Shown: one piece after another, positions 53,209 through 62,718 of the stretch
Layout of the letters: every line of letters begins with the position of its first letter
Numbering within the stretch: the stretch's first letter is position 1
DNA from: Desulfonatronum thioautotrophicum
GTDB taxonomy: Bacteria > Desulfobacterota > Desulfovibrionia > Desulfovibrionales > Desulfonatronaceae
Assembly (NCBI RefSeq): GCF_000934745.1
Contig: NZ_JYNO01000001.1
Coordinates: 496,001-560,000, forward strand
Length of the DNA: 64,000 bases
Direction of reading: 5' to 3'
The notes under the pieces: generated by a model
Database searches by the model: none
Told to the model about the DNA's origin: nothing
The model's input: the letters and a program-made list of their open reading frames with translations, nothing else
Program-made: the position numbers and the translations under genes

Positions 53209-54432
53209 ATGCATTCAGAATCTTCTTCTCCGGCAGAGGCTGCTGAAACGGGTCAGCTGGACCAATCCCTGGAACTGCCCTCCTGCGTGAAGCACCTCCG
53301 GGTGGACGACAAGGACGTCTATCTGGTGGGTACGGCCCATGTTTCCAAGCAGAGTGTGGAGGATGTCCGCACCACGGTAGAGCGTGTTCACCCGGACACC
53401 ATCTGCGTGGAACTGTGCTCCTCCCGACATCGGGCCCTGATGGACCGGGACGGCTGGCGCAAAATGGATATCATGCGGGTCATCCGGGAGCGCAAGACGC
53501 CCTTTCTTCTGGCCCAGCTGATCCTCTCCTCGTTCTACCGCAAGCTGGGTGACCAGTTGGGCATCCAGCCGGGGGCGGACATGGCCGAGGGGGTGCGTTT
53601 GGCCAAGGAGACCAACGCCCGGCTGATTCTGGCGGACCGGGAAGTGGAGATCACCCTGAAGCGGACCTGGCGGCATCTGGGCTTTCTGGAAAAGTTCAAG
53701 ATGGTCGGGCAGCTGCTGATGGGCCTGATGTTCGCGGGTAAAATCGATGATGACGTGATCGAGTCCCTGAAGAAAAAGGACCAGATGGAAATCCTGATGG
53801 ACGCGTTTGCGGATGAATTTCCAGAGGTCAAGCGCCGACTCATCGACGAACGTGACCTTTTCCTGGCCCAGAAGATCCGCGAAGCCCCGGGCCAGACCGT
53901 GGTCGCCGTGGTCGGTGCCGGGCACATGGCCGGCATTGAAACGCACATTCAACAGGACACGGACCTGGCGCCCCTGACGGTGCTGCCGCCCAAGTCCAAT
54001 CTCGGCTCGTTCCTGAAGTGGGCCATCCCTGTAGCCATCGTATTCCTGATCGCCTGGGGATTCCTCAAGGAGGGCCAGGCCCACGCCATGGAATCGGCCT
54101 TCATCTGGATCGCCCTGAACAGCGTTCTGGCCGGTTTGGGAGCAGTGCTGGCCTGGGCCCACCCGCTGACCGTGCTTACGGCCATGGTCGCCTCGCCGTT
54201 CACCAGCCTGAACCCGATGATCGCCGCCGGCTTTGTGGCCGGGTTTGTCCAGGCCGTGATCCGCCGTCCCACCGTTGCCGACCTGGAGGACCTGCCCAAG
54301 GCCATCACCTCCCTGAGAGGCTTTTGGACCAATCCCCTGTGCCGGATTCTACTGGTGGTTGCCCTGGTCAACCTGGGCAGTTCCCTGGCGGCCTTCATCT
54401 CCGGCGGCTGGATAGCGGCCCGGACGTTTTGA
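53209..54432 (+). CDS. TraB/PrgY-family membrane protein
   Basis: 407 residues. The N-terminal TraB/TIKI domain has VYLVGTAHVSKQS with the GTxH motif, DTICVELCSSRHRAL, ILADREVEITLKRTW, and VVAVVGAGHMAGI. Four or so membrane helices occupy the C-terminal third (AIPVAIVFLIAWGFL onward). Homologues are linked to metallopeptidase-like or pheromone-control functions; the role in bacteria like this is unknown. Start 53209 was chosen for the TraB domain; an upstream start at 53149 is possible. Confidence 0.85.
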   Translation: MHSESSSPAEAAETGQLDQSLELPSCVKHLRVDDKDVYLVGTAHVSKQSVEDVRTTVERVHPDTICVELCSSRHRALMDRDGWRKMDIMRVIRERKTPFLLAQLILSSFYRKLGDQLGIQPGADMAEGVRLAKETNARLILADREVEITLKRTWRHLGFLEKFKMVGQLLMGLMFAGKIDDDVIESLKKKDQMEILMDAFADEFPEVKRRLIDERDLFLAQKIREAPGQTVVAVVGAGHMAGIETHIQQDTDLAPLTVLPPKSNLGSFLKWAIPVAIVFLIAWGFLKEGQAHAMESAFIWIALNSVLAGLGAVLAWAHPLTVLTAMVASPFTSLNPMIAAGFVAGFVQAVIRRPTVADLEDLPKAITSLRGFWTNPLCRILLVVALVNLGSSLAAFISGGWIAARTF

Positions 54433-54434
54433 AT

Positions 54435-54456
54435 AAAGGCCGCGAAAGCGGCCTTT
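54435..54456. terminator. Terminator hairpin after TraB gene
   Basis: AAAGGCCGC-GAAA-GCGGCCTTT, a perfect nine-base stem with a stable tetraloop, directly after the stop codon. Confidence 0.75.
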
Positions 54457-54674
54457 AAACCTTTTCCCTCCTTCCAACCCAACCCTGCCCCCCAAAAAAA
54501 CAGGAAACCCGGATTCCGGCCCCGGACAAAGCTTCTCTCCGCCGACAGCCGCTACGCCCTCTCTCACGGGGGTTCAAGAAGTTCTGTTTTCCTGCTAGCC
54601 TTTTTTGCAAACAGAACGTCTGATCGGTCAGGCCAAGCTGAATCGTTCGCAACCATGTCACCAACGGAGGTTTC

Positions 54675-55637
54675 ATGCAGGTGAGCGCGGAAAAGCAAAG
54701 AGAGATGCTCTGGACCATGCTTCTGTCCCGTCGTTTTGAGGACGAACTGATGGAACTGTGTAAGGTCGAGGGCAAGATTCCCGGGATGATGATTCTCAGC
54801 ACCGGCCAGGAGGCCGTGGGCTCCGGAGCCTGCGCGGCCCTGGAACCCGAGGACGTGATCATCACCAACCATCGCAGTCATAATCATTTGTTGGCCAAGG
54901 GCGCTGATCCCAACGTCCTGATGGCCGAGATCTACTGCAAGCGTACCGGTTGCAACAAGGGCAAGAGCGGCACGCTGCATCTGGCCGTGCCCGAGGTCAA
55001 CGCGCCCTGCACCTCCACCGTGGTCGGGGCCGGGCCGCCCATTGCCGTGGGCCAGGCCTTTGCCCAGCAGTACAAAGGCGAGCAGCGGGTCACGGTCTGC
55101 TTTTTCGGTGACGGCGCGGCGGCGGAAGGTTCGGTGCACGAGGCCATGAATCTGGCCGCGCTGTGGCGGCTGCCGGTGATCTTCATCTGCGAGAACAATG
55201 TCTATGCCGGGGCCCAGCGCTATGAGGAACATGCCCCGAACCCGAGCATGGCCGACCGGGCTGCGGCCTACGCCATGTCCGGAGTGGCCGTGGACGGCAA
55301 CGATGCTCTGGCCGTGTATCACGTCGTCCGAAAGGCCAGGGAACGGGCTCTGGCTGGGGAAGGGCCAAGCCTCATTGAGTGCAAAACCTACCGCTGCCGG
55401 GGTCACGGCGAGGCCGACCCCCAGCATTATCAGCCCAAGGAAGAGATCTGCGCCTGGCAGGAAAAATGTCCCATCCCGCGTTTGCGGGACGACCTGATTT
55501 CCCAGGGGGTGCTCACTGCAGCAGACTATCAGGAAATGGAAGGCCGGGCCGAGACCATCGTCATGGAGGCGGTGCGCTTTGCCGAGGACAGCCCGTATCC
55601 CAGCCCGGAGGAAGCGCTGGAGGATGTGTTCGCGTAA
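54675..55637 (+). CDS. 2-oxoacid/acetoin dehydrogenase E1 alpha subunit
   Basis: 320 residues. The thiamine-diphosphate motif is GDGAAAEGSVHEAMNLAALW...FICENN (GDG-x-NN). LSTGQEAVGSGACAAL and ITNHRSHNHLLAKGADP are typical of E1 alpha. It decarboxylates a 2-oxoacid or acetoin together with the beta subunit at 55920. No E2 or E3 gene lies in the window. Small E1 alpha of this type is common in acetoin dehydrogenases (AcoA), but pyruvate dehydrogenase is possible. Confidence 0.9.
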   Translation: MQVSAEKQREMLWTMLLSRRFEDELMELCKVEGKIPGMMILSTGQEAVGSGACAALEPEDVIITNHRSHNHLLAKGADPNVLMAEIYCKRTGCNKGKSGTLHLAVPEVNAPCTSTVVGAGPPIAVGQAFAQQYKGEQRVTVCFFGDGAAAEGSVHEAMNLAALWRLPVIFICENNVYAGAQRYEEHAPNPSMADRAAAYAMSGVAVDGNDALAVYHVVRKARERALAGEGPSLIECKTYRCRGHGEADPQHYQPKEEICAWQEKCPIPRLRDDLISQGVLTAADYQEMEGRAETIVMEAVRFAEDSPYPSPEEALEDVFA

Positions 55638-55640
55638 CTG

Positions 55641-55890
55641 TCCGTTGAAAAACTCCCAATTGCTGCGTCGCCGCAAAAAGTTCAAACTCTCACGTATAAA
55701 TAAATACGCATCGACCTTGATTCGATTGCCAGGACGGCAAATCGAAAATGTGGCGAAGCCAAAGCCCACAGGGGCCGGACACAGGACGTGTCCGGATAGC
55801 TTTTTTTGCTTCTTGCACTTGGGGTTTTTGAATGAACAGCACTATATGGTTTTTTCAACATTCAAGTAATAGTCCGTTGCCGTGAATTCC
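55641..55890. repeat. Putative MITE-like insertion between E1 alpha and beta
   Basis: 282-bp gap. TCCGTTGAAAAACTCCC at the left and the complementary-type GGTTTTTTCAACATTC then TAGTCCG at the right form imperfect inverted ends. The inside is non-coding and AT-richer, with GGACACAGGACGTGTCC as an inner palindrome. A related GTTGAAAAA end appears after selB at 7673. Confidence 0.5.
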
Positions 55891-55919
55891 GAAGAATTTA
55901 TCCCACAAGGAAGGACGCC

Positions 55920-56897
55920 ATGCAGAAACTCGGAATGGGACAGGCCATAAACCAGGCTCTACGGGAGGAAATGCGCCGCGACCCCAATGTGTTCCTTGCC
56001 GGAGAGGGAGTGGGTGTGAGCATTCACCTCAACCCCATGTTTCCCACCCACGGCCTGCTGGAGGAGTTCGGGCCGGGGCGGATCAAGGACACCCCGGTCT
56101 CCGAAGCGGCCATTGCCGGGCTGGCCGTGGGCGCGGCCGAGGCCGGGCTGCGGCCGGTGGTGGAGATCATGTTCAACCCTTTTTTCACCCTGGCCTCGGA
56201 CATGATCGTCAACCACGCGGCCAAGCTGCGCTACCTGTCAGGAGGCAAGTCCGCCTTTCCTCTGGTGGTGCGCATGAAGTCCGGCGCGGGGATCGGAGCC
56301 GGATGCCAGCACTCGCACAACCTGGAAGCCTGGGCGGCCCACTGTCCCGGCCTGAAGGTGGTCATGCCGGCCACCTCCGCGGATGCCAAGGGGTTGCTCA
56401 AGTCGGCCATCCGGGACGACAACCCGGTGATCTTCATCGAGCACATGGGCCTGTACTTCGCGCCCATGCCCGTGCCTGAAGATGAGTATACAACCCCCAT
56501 CGGCAAGGCCGAGGTCAAGCGTCCGGGAAAGGACGTGACCGTGGTCACCTGGTCCGGGATGCTTGGCGTGGGCTTGGCCGCGGCGGAAAAACTGGCCCAG
56601 GAGGGCGTGGACGTGGAAATCGTGGACCTGCGAACCCTGGTTCCCCTGGACAAGGAGACCGTCCTCGCTTCCGTGGCCAAGACCGGCCGGCTGGTGGTCC
56701 TGCACGAAGCCACCCGGACCGGAGGATTCGGCGGGGAAGTCGCGGCCGTGGTCATGGAGGAGGGCTTCCACAACCTCAAGGCCCCGCTGCGTCGGGTCAC
56801 CGGCCCGGACATCCCGGTCCCGGCCAGCCCGCCCCTGGAGCGGTTCTACATCCCCAGCGATGAACAACTGATCGCGGCCATCAAGGAGATTTTGTAG
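55920..56897 (+). CDS. 2-oxoacid/acetoin dehydrogenase E1 beta subunit
   Basis: 325 residues, transketolase-like central and C-terminal domains. Conserved segments: DPNVFLAGEGVGV, PVSEAAIAGLAVGAAEAGLRPVVEIMF, NPVIFIEHMGLY, DLRTLVPLDKETVLASV, GGFGGEVAAVVMEE. Forms the heterotetramer with the alpha subunit. RBS AAGGA upstream. Confidence 0.92.
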   Translation: MQKLGMGQAINQALREEMRRDPNVFLAGEGVGVSIHLNPMFPTHGLLEEFGPGRIKDTPVSEAAIAGLAVGAAEAGLRPVVEIMFNPFFTLASDMIVNHAAKLRYLSGGKSAFPLVVRMKSGAGIGAGCQHSHNLEAWAAHCPGLKVVMPATSADAKGLLKSAIRDDNPVIFIEHMGLYFAPMPVPEDEYTTPIGKAEVKRPGKDVTVVTWSGMLGVGLAAAEKLAQEGVDVEIVDLRTLVPLDKETVLASVAKTGRLVVLHEATRTGGFGGEVAAVVMEEGFHNLKAPLRRVTGPDIPVPASPPLERFYIPSDEQLIAAIKEIL

Positions 56898-57143
56898 CTG
56901 GCTTTCCTACAGAAAAGGCGGCAACGGTATTCAGCCGCCCTTTCAACATTTCCACATTCGGAATCGACTTGCGCTCAACCCTGAACCCAGGTCCTGGGAT
57001 AATTAGGGCAACGGGTGTCCTCTTGCCCGGTGAACTGGTGAATTCAAGATTGCCATAGTGCAAAGTTATGTCACTCAAGGATCGGATCTGTTTCAGGGGC
57101 TTTTCCCACATAACCTTGACCCCAAGCCAAGCAGATCCTATCT

Positions 57144-57166
57144 GATTATCAGAAAGTCTGATAATC
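57144..57166. promoter_or_regulatory. Operator-like dyad upstream of AbrB-type antitoxin
   Basis: Perfect inverted repeat GATTATCAG-AAAGT-CTGATAATC, 21 bases before the antitoxin start and ahead of AAAGGAG. Fits autoregulation of a toxin-antitoxin pair. Confidence 0.6.
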
Positions 57167-57187
57167 ATCCCCTCAAAGGAGTCGCCC

Positions 57188-57490
57188 ATGTATTCGCAAC
57201 CGGAAACCATAAAAGTTGGAAAACGCGGTTCCATTGTCATTCCTGCGGCCCTCCGTCACCAGTATGGATTCACGGAAGGAAGCCAAATCCTCTTATAGCC
57301 CACCGAGCAAGGCGTGTTCCTGCAACCTGTGATCTCCTTGCCGGTGGATGTGTATACGCCGGAGCGCAAGGCCGAATTCATGCTGAACAACGCTATCACG
57401 CCGGAGGAGTATACTACTGCCGTTGAACAGGTCAGGAAGTTGGGGCTCGATCCAGAGTCGATACCCCACGTGCGGATGCCCACCAAATGA
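57188..57490 (+). pseudogene. AbrB/SpoVT-type antitoxin with in-frame amber codon
   Basis: 101-codon frame: MYSQPETIKVGKRGSIVIPA... then TAG at 57296-57298 (codon 37), and the same frame continues through PTEQGVFLQPVISLP and VYTPERKAEFMLNNAITPEEY to a TGA at 57490. The N-terminal swapped-hairpin barrel would still be made (36 residues), but the toxin-binding tail would be lost unless the stop is suppressed. The toxin gene begins eight bases later. Confidence 0.75.
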
Positions 57491-57497
57491 GCGTTGC

Positions 57498-57908
57498 ATG
57501 GTGAGCAGTGAAGGCGTTTTCCTGGACGTAAACATCCTCTTTTCCATCGGTTACGGCAGCAAAGGTCTCTACCAGCTGATTAAACTCGGTGCTATGGGGC
57601 AATGCTGTCTGCTGGCCTCCCGGTATGTCATCGAAGAAGCCAAACGAAATCTCACCCAGCCGGACCACCTCGCCGTATTGCAAGAAATTCTCAAGCATGT
57701 CCGGATTGTTCCCGAAGCGGACCCTGGCCTCTCCTGCCCCATTGATCTGCCCCCCAAGGACAAGCCCGTCTTCATGGCCGCCGCGACAGCTAACGCCGAC
57801 TTCTTCCTGACCGGCGACGCACGACACTTTGGAGCATATTTCGGCCAGTCCGTTTTTGGCGTTACCATTCTCATGGCCCGAGATTATTTGGCGAGAATTG
57901 AGAAATAA
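57498..57908 (+). CDS. PIN-domain toxin
   Basis: 136 residues. The acidic active site of a PIN ribonuclease is visible: Asp in VFLDVNILFS, Glu in YVIEEAKRNL, Asp in KDKPVFMAAA and the pair in FFLTGDARHFG. Start ATG 57498 lies just after the antitoxin frame, giving the usual antitoxin-toxin order. With the antitoxin apparently broken, the toxin may be inactive or controlled otherwise. Confidence 0.75.
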   Translation: MVSSEGVFLDVNILFSIGYGSKGLYQLIKLGAMGQCCLLASRYVIEEAKRNLTQPDHLAVLQEILKHVRIVPEADPGLSCPIDLPPKDKPVFMAAATANADFFLTGDARHFGAYFGQSVFGVTILMARDYLARIEK

Positions 57909-58037
57909 TGGATGCGTACCGGATATGGCATCTAGAAAACTCCGCAATCTGTCCAGGTACCAACCTAAAAATATACTTGGGCATATACTTTGTCTGTTCG
58001 GCCATTTTCGATAAGCTAAGGGAAAAAAGGACTGAAC

Positions 58038-58230
58038 ATGCCGCAAATATCATTGTATATTGACGAACCGACCTTGAGAAAGGTGGAATCCGCCGCCAGG
58101 GCGCAGCAGGTCTCGGGTTGATGCCGTCTACCCACCGGGGTTCGAGCAGCTTTTCGGGTCGATTGACGAGGACACCTTTGTCGAACCGCCGGACATTTCC
58201 GCAAACGCGGACAGCCAAAGGGAGCCCGGA
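58038..58230 (+). pseudogene. Decayed ribbon-helix-helix antitoxin
   Basis: Frame 1 begins MPQISLYIDEPTLRKVESAARAQQVSG and stops. Frame 2 resumes VDAVYPPGFEQLFGSIDEDT with PPDISANADSQRE, the C-terminus of the same antitoxin family. About 12 residues between the two halves appear deleted, causing the frameshift. No toxin gene follows; only a fragment ending RRVDELEERTRLVDAFYQSY is seen to 58360. Confidence 0.65.
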
Positions 58231-58561
58231 TGTCCGGCACGCGGATGTCGGCTACAGGGTGCCGCTGTCCAGGATTTTGAGGCGGGTTGATGAGCTTGAA
58301 GAGCGGACGAGGCTGGTGGATGCTTTTTATCAGTCCTACAACAACTATATTTCGAAGTGAGGGATGGTTCAGATTGTTGGAATAACTGGTTGACAGTTCA
58401 AGATGAGTCTGAACGGGTTGATTTGGGCTCGATTCAGGTGTTGGTCAACATTCGACATTGCCTTTCCCGTAGGGGCGCGGCGTGCCGTGCCTCTTTTTGA
58501 CCCGTGCAACCGGCGGCGATGATTACGTCCAGGTTGGAGTAATTGTGTGCTTTTTGTTGAA

Positions 58562-58590
58562 ATTCGGAAATCCCGAATTTCTTCATCACC
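58562..58590. repeat. 29-bp repeat with dyad, copy 1
   Basis: ATTCGGAAATCCCGAAT then TTCTTCATCACC, identical to 59895-59923. The flanking 45 bases are also similar (ACGTCCAGGTTG versus ACGTCCAAGTTG). A TTCGG/CCGAA dyad lies inside. Between 58361 and 58678 I see this repeat and a GTAGGGGC-type palindrome at 58469, and no credible gene. Confidence 0.65.
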
Positions 58591-58678
58591 TCAGCGGTGT
58601 AAAAAACACGTTTCCGAATTGAAAACCGGTTGAAATTCCCTTGTGAAGTCCGCCTTCCTCGGCAGCCTTGTCCGTTTA

Positions 58679-58954
58679 TCACTGGGCTTTTTCTTCGAGG
58701 GCATCGAACAAGGCGCTTTGCTTTGAGTATCGCAAGGAATCGGCGGACATCATATCCCGCGCCTCGTCCATTGCAGCCTGGGTTTTGGCGTTCGGAACCT
58801 TGAGCTCCAGCGGGAAGACCTGGTCCGTGACAATTCGCTTCAAAAGAATCCGAACTGCATCCGAAACAGTCAGGCCCATGGAGTCCAAGGCCTGAACAGC
58901 CTGGTTCTTCATTTCAGGATCAACACGAATATGGAGCATCGACGATAGTGTCAT
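58679..58954 (-). CDS. RelB/DinJ-family antitoxin, orphan
   Basis: 91 residues: MLHIRVDPEMKNQAVQALDSMGLTVSDAVRILLKRIV is the ribbon-helix-helix domain, followed by an acidic toxin-binding tail. The expected RelE/YafQ-type toxin does not follow; the next frame (58682-58434) has no toxin features and runs through repeats. Hence an orphan antitoxin. Confidence 0.8.
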   Translation of the reverse strand: MTLSSMLHIRVDPEMKNQAVQALDSMGLTVSDAVRILLKRIVTDQVFPLELKVPNAKTQAAMDEARDMMSADSLRYSKQSALFDALEEKAQ

Positions 58955-59172
58955 GACACCCCCCTTTTTCCTTCCATCAATGTGTATCTCTTTTGATATA
59001 CAGTCAAGATATTTGCCTGGTGAAAGTCACTTTTCAGGTAGCCGCTCCTGGGTGTGCCCAACGGTGAAGTCCACGTCCAGATTGTGGAATTGAATATCCC
59101 CGTTCCGGGTTTTGTCGGCAGGGCGCTGTGCCGGAGTGGTTGCCCGGAATTTCCGGATAACCTCGGGGGGGC

Positions 59173-59688
59173 TCAGACCTGATCGACGATGCCGGCGAAT
59201 CGCTTGTCCGCCATAAGATCGGCCCTGGATGTTGGATCGACTTTCAGGGCCTTGCGGAGGTACTTGACGGCCAGATCGGTGTTTCCGGCCTGAAGATGAG
59301 CGAAGGCGAGATCAAAATAACTGGCTTTTTCCAGGGGATGCAACGCCACCGCGTTGGTGAAAGCGTCCAGGGCTTTTTGCGTTTCGCCTTTCTCCAGATA
59401 GGCGAAACCAAGAGCGTTCTGACCGTTGAACGCTTCCGGACAGTCGTTGACGGCGGATTCCAGAAGGGCGATGCGCTGGTCGATGTCCTGGACATGGTAG
59501 CTGGCCAGAATGCGGTGCGTGGCCCGGAGATGGTCGTTGATCTTTTTCCCGGTGCGCTCTTCCAGCAATTCCATGTCCTGGCGCAACCTCCTGAGCCTTC
59601 GCCACTCAAACAACGCGAAGCCGACGATGAACACGCCGAGAAAGGCCACGAGGACGTTAAGAATGCTCATTGATTCAGTCGGTTGCAT
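59173..59688 (-). CDS. Membrane-anchored TPR protein
   Basis: 171 residues. One N-terminal membrane helix (ILNVLVAFLGVFIVGFALFEW) and a basic/coiled stretch (RRLRRLRQDMELLEERT) precede about three tetratricopeptide repeats (FNGQNALGFAYLEKGETQKALDAF, SYFDLAFAHLQAGNTDLAVKYLRKAL). Probably a cytoplasmic-facing scaffold. No specific partner is evident. MSILN (59670) is an alternative start. Confidence 0.75.
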   Translation of the reverse strand: MQPTESMSILNVLVAFLGVFIVGFALFEWRRLRRLRQDMELLEERTGKKINDHLRATHRILASYHVQDIDQRIALLESAVNDCPEAFNGQNALGFAYLEKGETQKALDAFTNAVALHPLEKASYFDLAFAHLQAGNTDLAVKYLRKALKVDPTSRADLMADKRFAGIVDQV

Positions 59689-59894
59689 GGTTTTGACCTA
59701 ACTTTTGCGGCCAGAGTCGTCAAGGAACCTGACCATGAGCCACGATAAGCTGGTAATTGTTCAAAATCCGGGAATCCATCCCATGGTGGGGCAGGCATCC
59801 AGCCTGCCCGGAGTAGAGTTTCCGGAGTTTTTGAGAAAATCCGATGACCACGTCCAAGTTGTAACAATTGTATCATTTCGCGCTTTTTGAAGTA

Positions 59895-59923
59895 ATTCGG
59901 AAATCCCGAATTTCTTCATCACC
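59895..59923. repeat. 29-bp repeat with dyad, copy 2, at helicase 3' end
   Basis: Exact copy of the 58562 repeat. The helicase frame terminates inside it (TGA at 59919-59921), so the gene may be truncated at this repeat. 59689-59894 holds only a palindrome GGGGCAGGC/GCCTGCCC (59782). Confidence 0.65.
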
Positions 59924-62364
59924 GGGAAGGGACGCCGGCCTCCTTTGCGGGAACGAGCGTATATGCCGTCTGCTGGTTGCGTTGCCTGCGGTAGGCGGCC
60001 TCGAAAAGATGGCGCACAATGGATGCGGCCAGTCGGTTCACGCGGGCGATGTCCCCGAGGTCGGTCATTTCCAGGGCCGAAGGTAGACCGAACACTTCAT
60101 AGCGATCACTTTCCAGGGCGGCCAGGACCGCCTGATGGTCAAACCAAAAATTCCACCACTTCATTGTGCGCTTGAAGGATGTCATTTCGCGATGAACCGC
60201 ATCCATGTCCACAAGCGGGAGCAGCTGCTTGAAGTCATCCGTCAGCCTTTTGCCGGCCAGGGTTTTGCTTTTATGCACCCCGTCATCCGTCAGTCCGGCG
60301 GCAACCAGGCTTGCACCCAGGGAAAGGTTGACCGTGTTCAGGGATGACAGCCATTGGCGTCCTATGGCCTGCACCGCGAAACGCTCCGGCGGCGGCGTAA
60401 CGGTTTGCACGGATTTGATGGGTGTCGCGGCTGGAAGGTTGTCCGCTACCGGGCATTCCACATGCTGTTCATCCAGCATGCCGTTATCGTGAAGGTTGTC
60501 CAGAAAGGACTTCAGATAAGAGGAACGAAGTCCGTAGACGTATGCCGTCTGCAGAGGACGAATCCCGACCGGAGGATTTTGCAATCGCTTTCCATCGCCG
60601 TTGCACCCGGAAAATCTCAGGACACGGCCGAACATCTGAATGATCAACGAGCCTTCGCCTTGGCCAAGCTGCAGCAGCGTCAAGCTGGATGCGCGGTAAT
60701 TGTCCCAGCCTTCGGCAAAACGACGAGAACCGATGAGCAGGTTCACACCGGAACCTTCACGATCCAGCCCGGCAAAGAGCGAAGAGGCAAACGCATCGTG
60801 GTCAACCTTCAGTCCCTGGGACTCCACCTCTTTTTTCAATCCGGCGACATCGCCCACATTCACAACACCATAGTACCGAACATGGTCGCCGTGGGCCAAT
60901 CCAAGGCCCATTTCGCCACCAGCGTTGGCAAGCAGGCGAAACACCGGAAACTCTCCGCTTCGCCAGCCGAAAACGTCATTGAGAATATCCCTGGCAATGT
61001 CATCGGGACCACGACCAGCCATGGCCTGAAGAACGTTATCCGGCAGCAGCCCGTCGCCGGACCTGGCCTGGGCAAGGACATGCCCCAGGCTTTGGGACAG
61101 AACTTCCGGACTCTCGAGTATCCTGGCCAGAAAAAGCAAAATGCCCACAACGTCCGAGGTCTGGGTTTTGTCCGCATCGCTTTTTTGTCCGCCGATTACG
61201 GACAGCCCCAACAAAATCCAGAGCGGGGTGACAAAGCTCATCTCATGCGCTGGCTTTGTGATGGCGCCATTGGCAATATCCTGAAAACAGCGCAACTGAT
61301 GCCAATAGGAAGCCAGGGCCGAGGTGAGAATATGGCGCTGCACGGCATCTTCGGCCCCTTCCTGGGGATCTGCCTTGAGGTGCCAGAAATCCTTGCCGTA
61401 CAGGTCCGCATGGAAACGGTCGTAGGCGTAATCGAAGATGATGGATTTGGCATAATGATCAAACGTCTTTTCTTTTTCCGCCACCTGGCCGAACGTCGCT
61501 GAAAACTCGATAAGCAGGCCGCGATGCCGGGCCTGTAGCTCTCCAATGCCCGCCAGATCCTCTTGCAAGCGCTTCCAGACGCTGGCTTCGGTCTTGCGCC
61601 CTTTATGCCCCTCATCCACGAAAACCAGATTGCGCATGTTCTTGAAAACGGAGGTGGGGATGGACACCCCTTCGCCGGTTTTGGCCTCCGTGAGCTTGTT
61701 GATGTCAATGATCACCACCGTTCCTGGAAAGCTCTGCCCGATGGCCGAAGCGTCGCCGCTGTCCGGATACAGGAAGATGTTCCACCCGCCTATGTTTCTC
61801 AATTTCCGGGCATGCTGACGGCTCAAGGACTCGCTGGGCGTAATGATCAGGATGCGCTGCCAAGGCCCCAGCCCGCTATCCTCCAAAAGGGCCAGACAGG
61901 CATGCAAAACATGGGTTTTCCCCGCAGCCGTGGCCATCCAGAACGCCGCGAACTGCAGATCGGCCTGGGTGAACCGGGATTTTTTTTCTTTGGGCCGCGG
62001 GCAGGCTGTCCAGGTAGGCATTCAGTCCATCCAAAAAGGCAGTCTCGTCCTTTTCCTGTGCATCCAGCCAGGATGCAAAAAAAAGCAGGGCCAGATACTG
62101 GGCGTAGCGCGGGGAGAATCTGGCCTTGGCGCAGGCTGTGCGGATCTTCTGGTCCAGAAACGCCAGAATATGATCGTTCTTTTTACATACGGAAACAAGG
62201 CTGACCAGATACTTCCCTTCATCCAGCGCACGGGTCGCCCCATGCAGGGTTTCGGCCTCCGCGGCATGACGAGCCGCGGGCCCCAAAGGAAGCCCCAGAC
62301 TGTCGGCCAATGCATCGCGCAACACCAAGGCCGCCTTGAGCCGGGCATGACCTGATTTGCTCAT
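59919..62364 (-). pseudogene. DEAD/DEAH helicase (restriction-type), frameshifted at an A8 run
   Basis: Two overlapping frames make one protein of about 815 residues. Frame 1 (from 62364, MSKSGHARLK) reaches AYLDSLPAAQRKK. Frame 2 continues SRFTQADLQFAAFWMATAAGKTHVLHA (Walker A), then LVFVDEGHKGRK (DEAD box) and IQMFGRVLRFSG (motif VI). The join is a one-base indel in a run of eight A (complement of 61980-61987). Either phase variation, a mutation or a sequencing error. It resembles the ATPase/translocase partner of methyltransferase systems (type III-like), without a recognised nuclease motif. It lies downstream of the methyltransferase and a TA pair. Confidence 0.7.
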
Positions 62365-62448
62365 ACGCTGTAAGAACCTCTGGAAAATAAAGACACTCTT
62401 AAGCACCCCTTGTCGCCTTCCATTGGCGCGGCGCAGCCGTGATACCGG

Positions 62449-62718
62449 TCAAATTTTCTTCAACAATATTTCATAGTCTGAATGACTGCCTATCCAAAAC
62501 CAGATGATCACTTCACCGCTTAAAATGCCTACTGCCCTGTAGTTTTTGGTAATACGCACCGAATATATCGGTAGCGCTGAATGGACTCTCTTGAAATGTA
62601 AACCTGGATGCCAAGGATCATTCAGAAATACGGCATAAGCTTCCTTGGATTTGGCTTGAATCTCGTTGTCCAAAGCCTGAAAGCATTTCCAAAATTTTTT
62701 ATTGGCTCGAGAGATCAC
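62449..62718 (-). CDS. RelE/ParE-like toxin
   Basis: 89 residues: PWHPGLHFKRVHSALPIYSVRITKNYRAVG and the closing WFWIGSHSDYEILL are the RelE/ParE superfamily core strands. It overlaps the antitoxin stop by four bases (ATGA). mRNA interferase or gyrase poison; not distinguishable here. Confidence 0.85.
   Translation of the reverse strand: MISRANKKFWKCFQALDNEIQAKSKEAYAVFLNDPWHPGLHFKRVHSALPIYSVRITKNYRAVGILSGEVIIWFWIGSHSDYEILLKKI

Noticed and set aside
56881-57240. 119-codon minus-strand ORF after the E1 beta gene
   Set aside because: It overlaps the start of the AbrB antitoxin and its operator dyad on the other strand, and shows no family motif. A real gene here is not excluded but is weaker than the antitoxin call.
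58434-58682. 82-codon minus-strand ORF after the DinJ antitoxin as its toxin
   Set aside because: Although it overlaps by four bases like a real pair, it lacks RelE/YafQ features and is made of repeat sequence and a REP palindrome.
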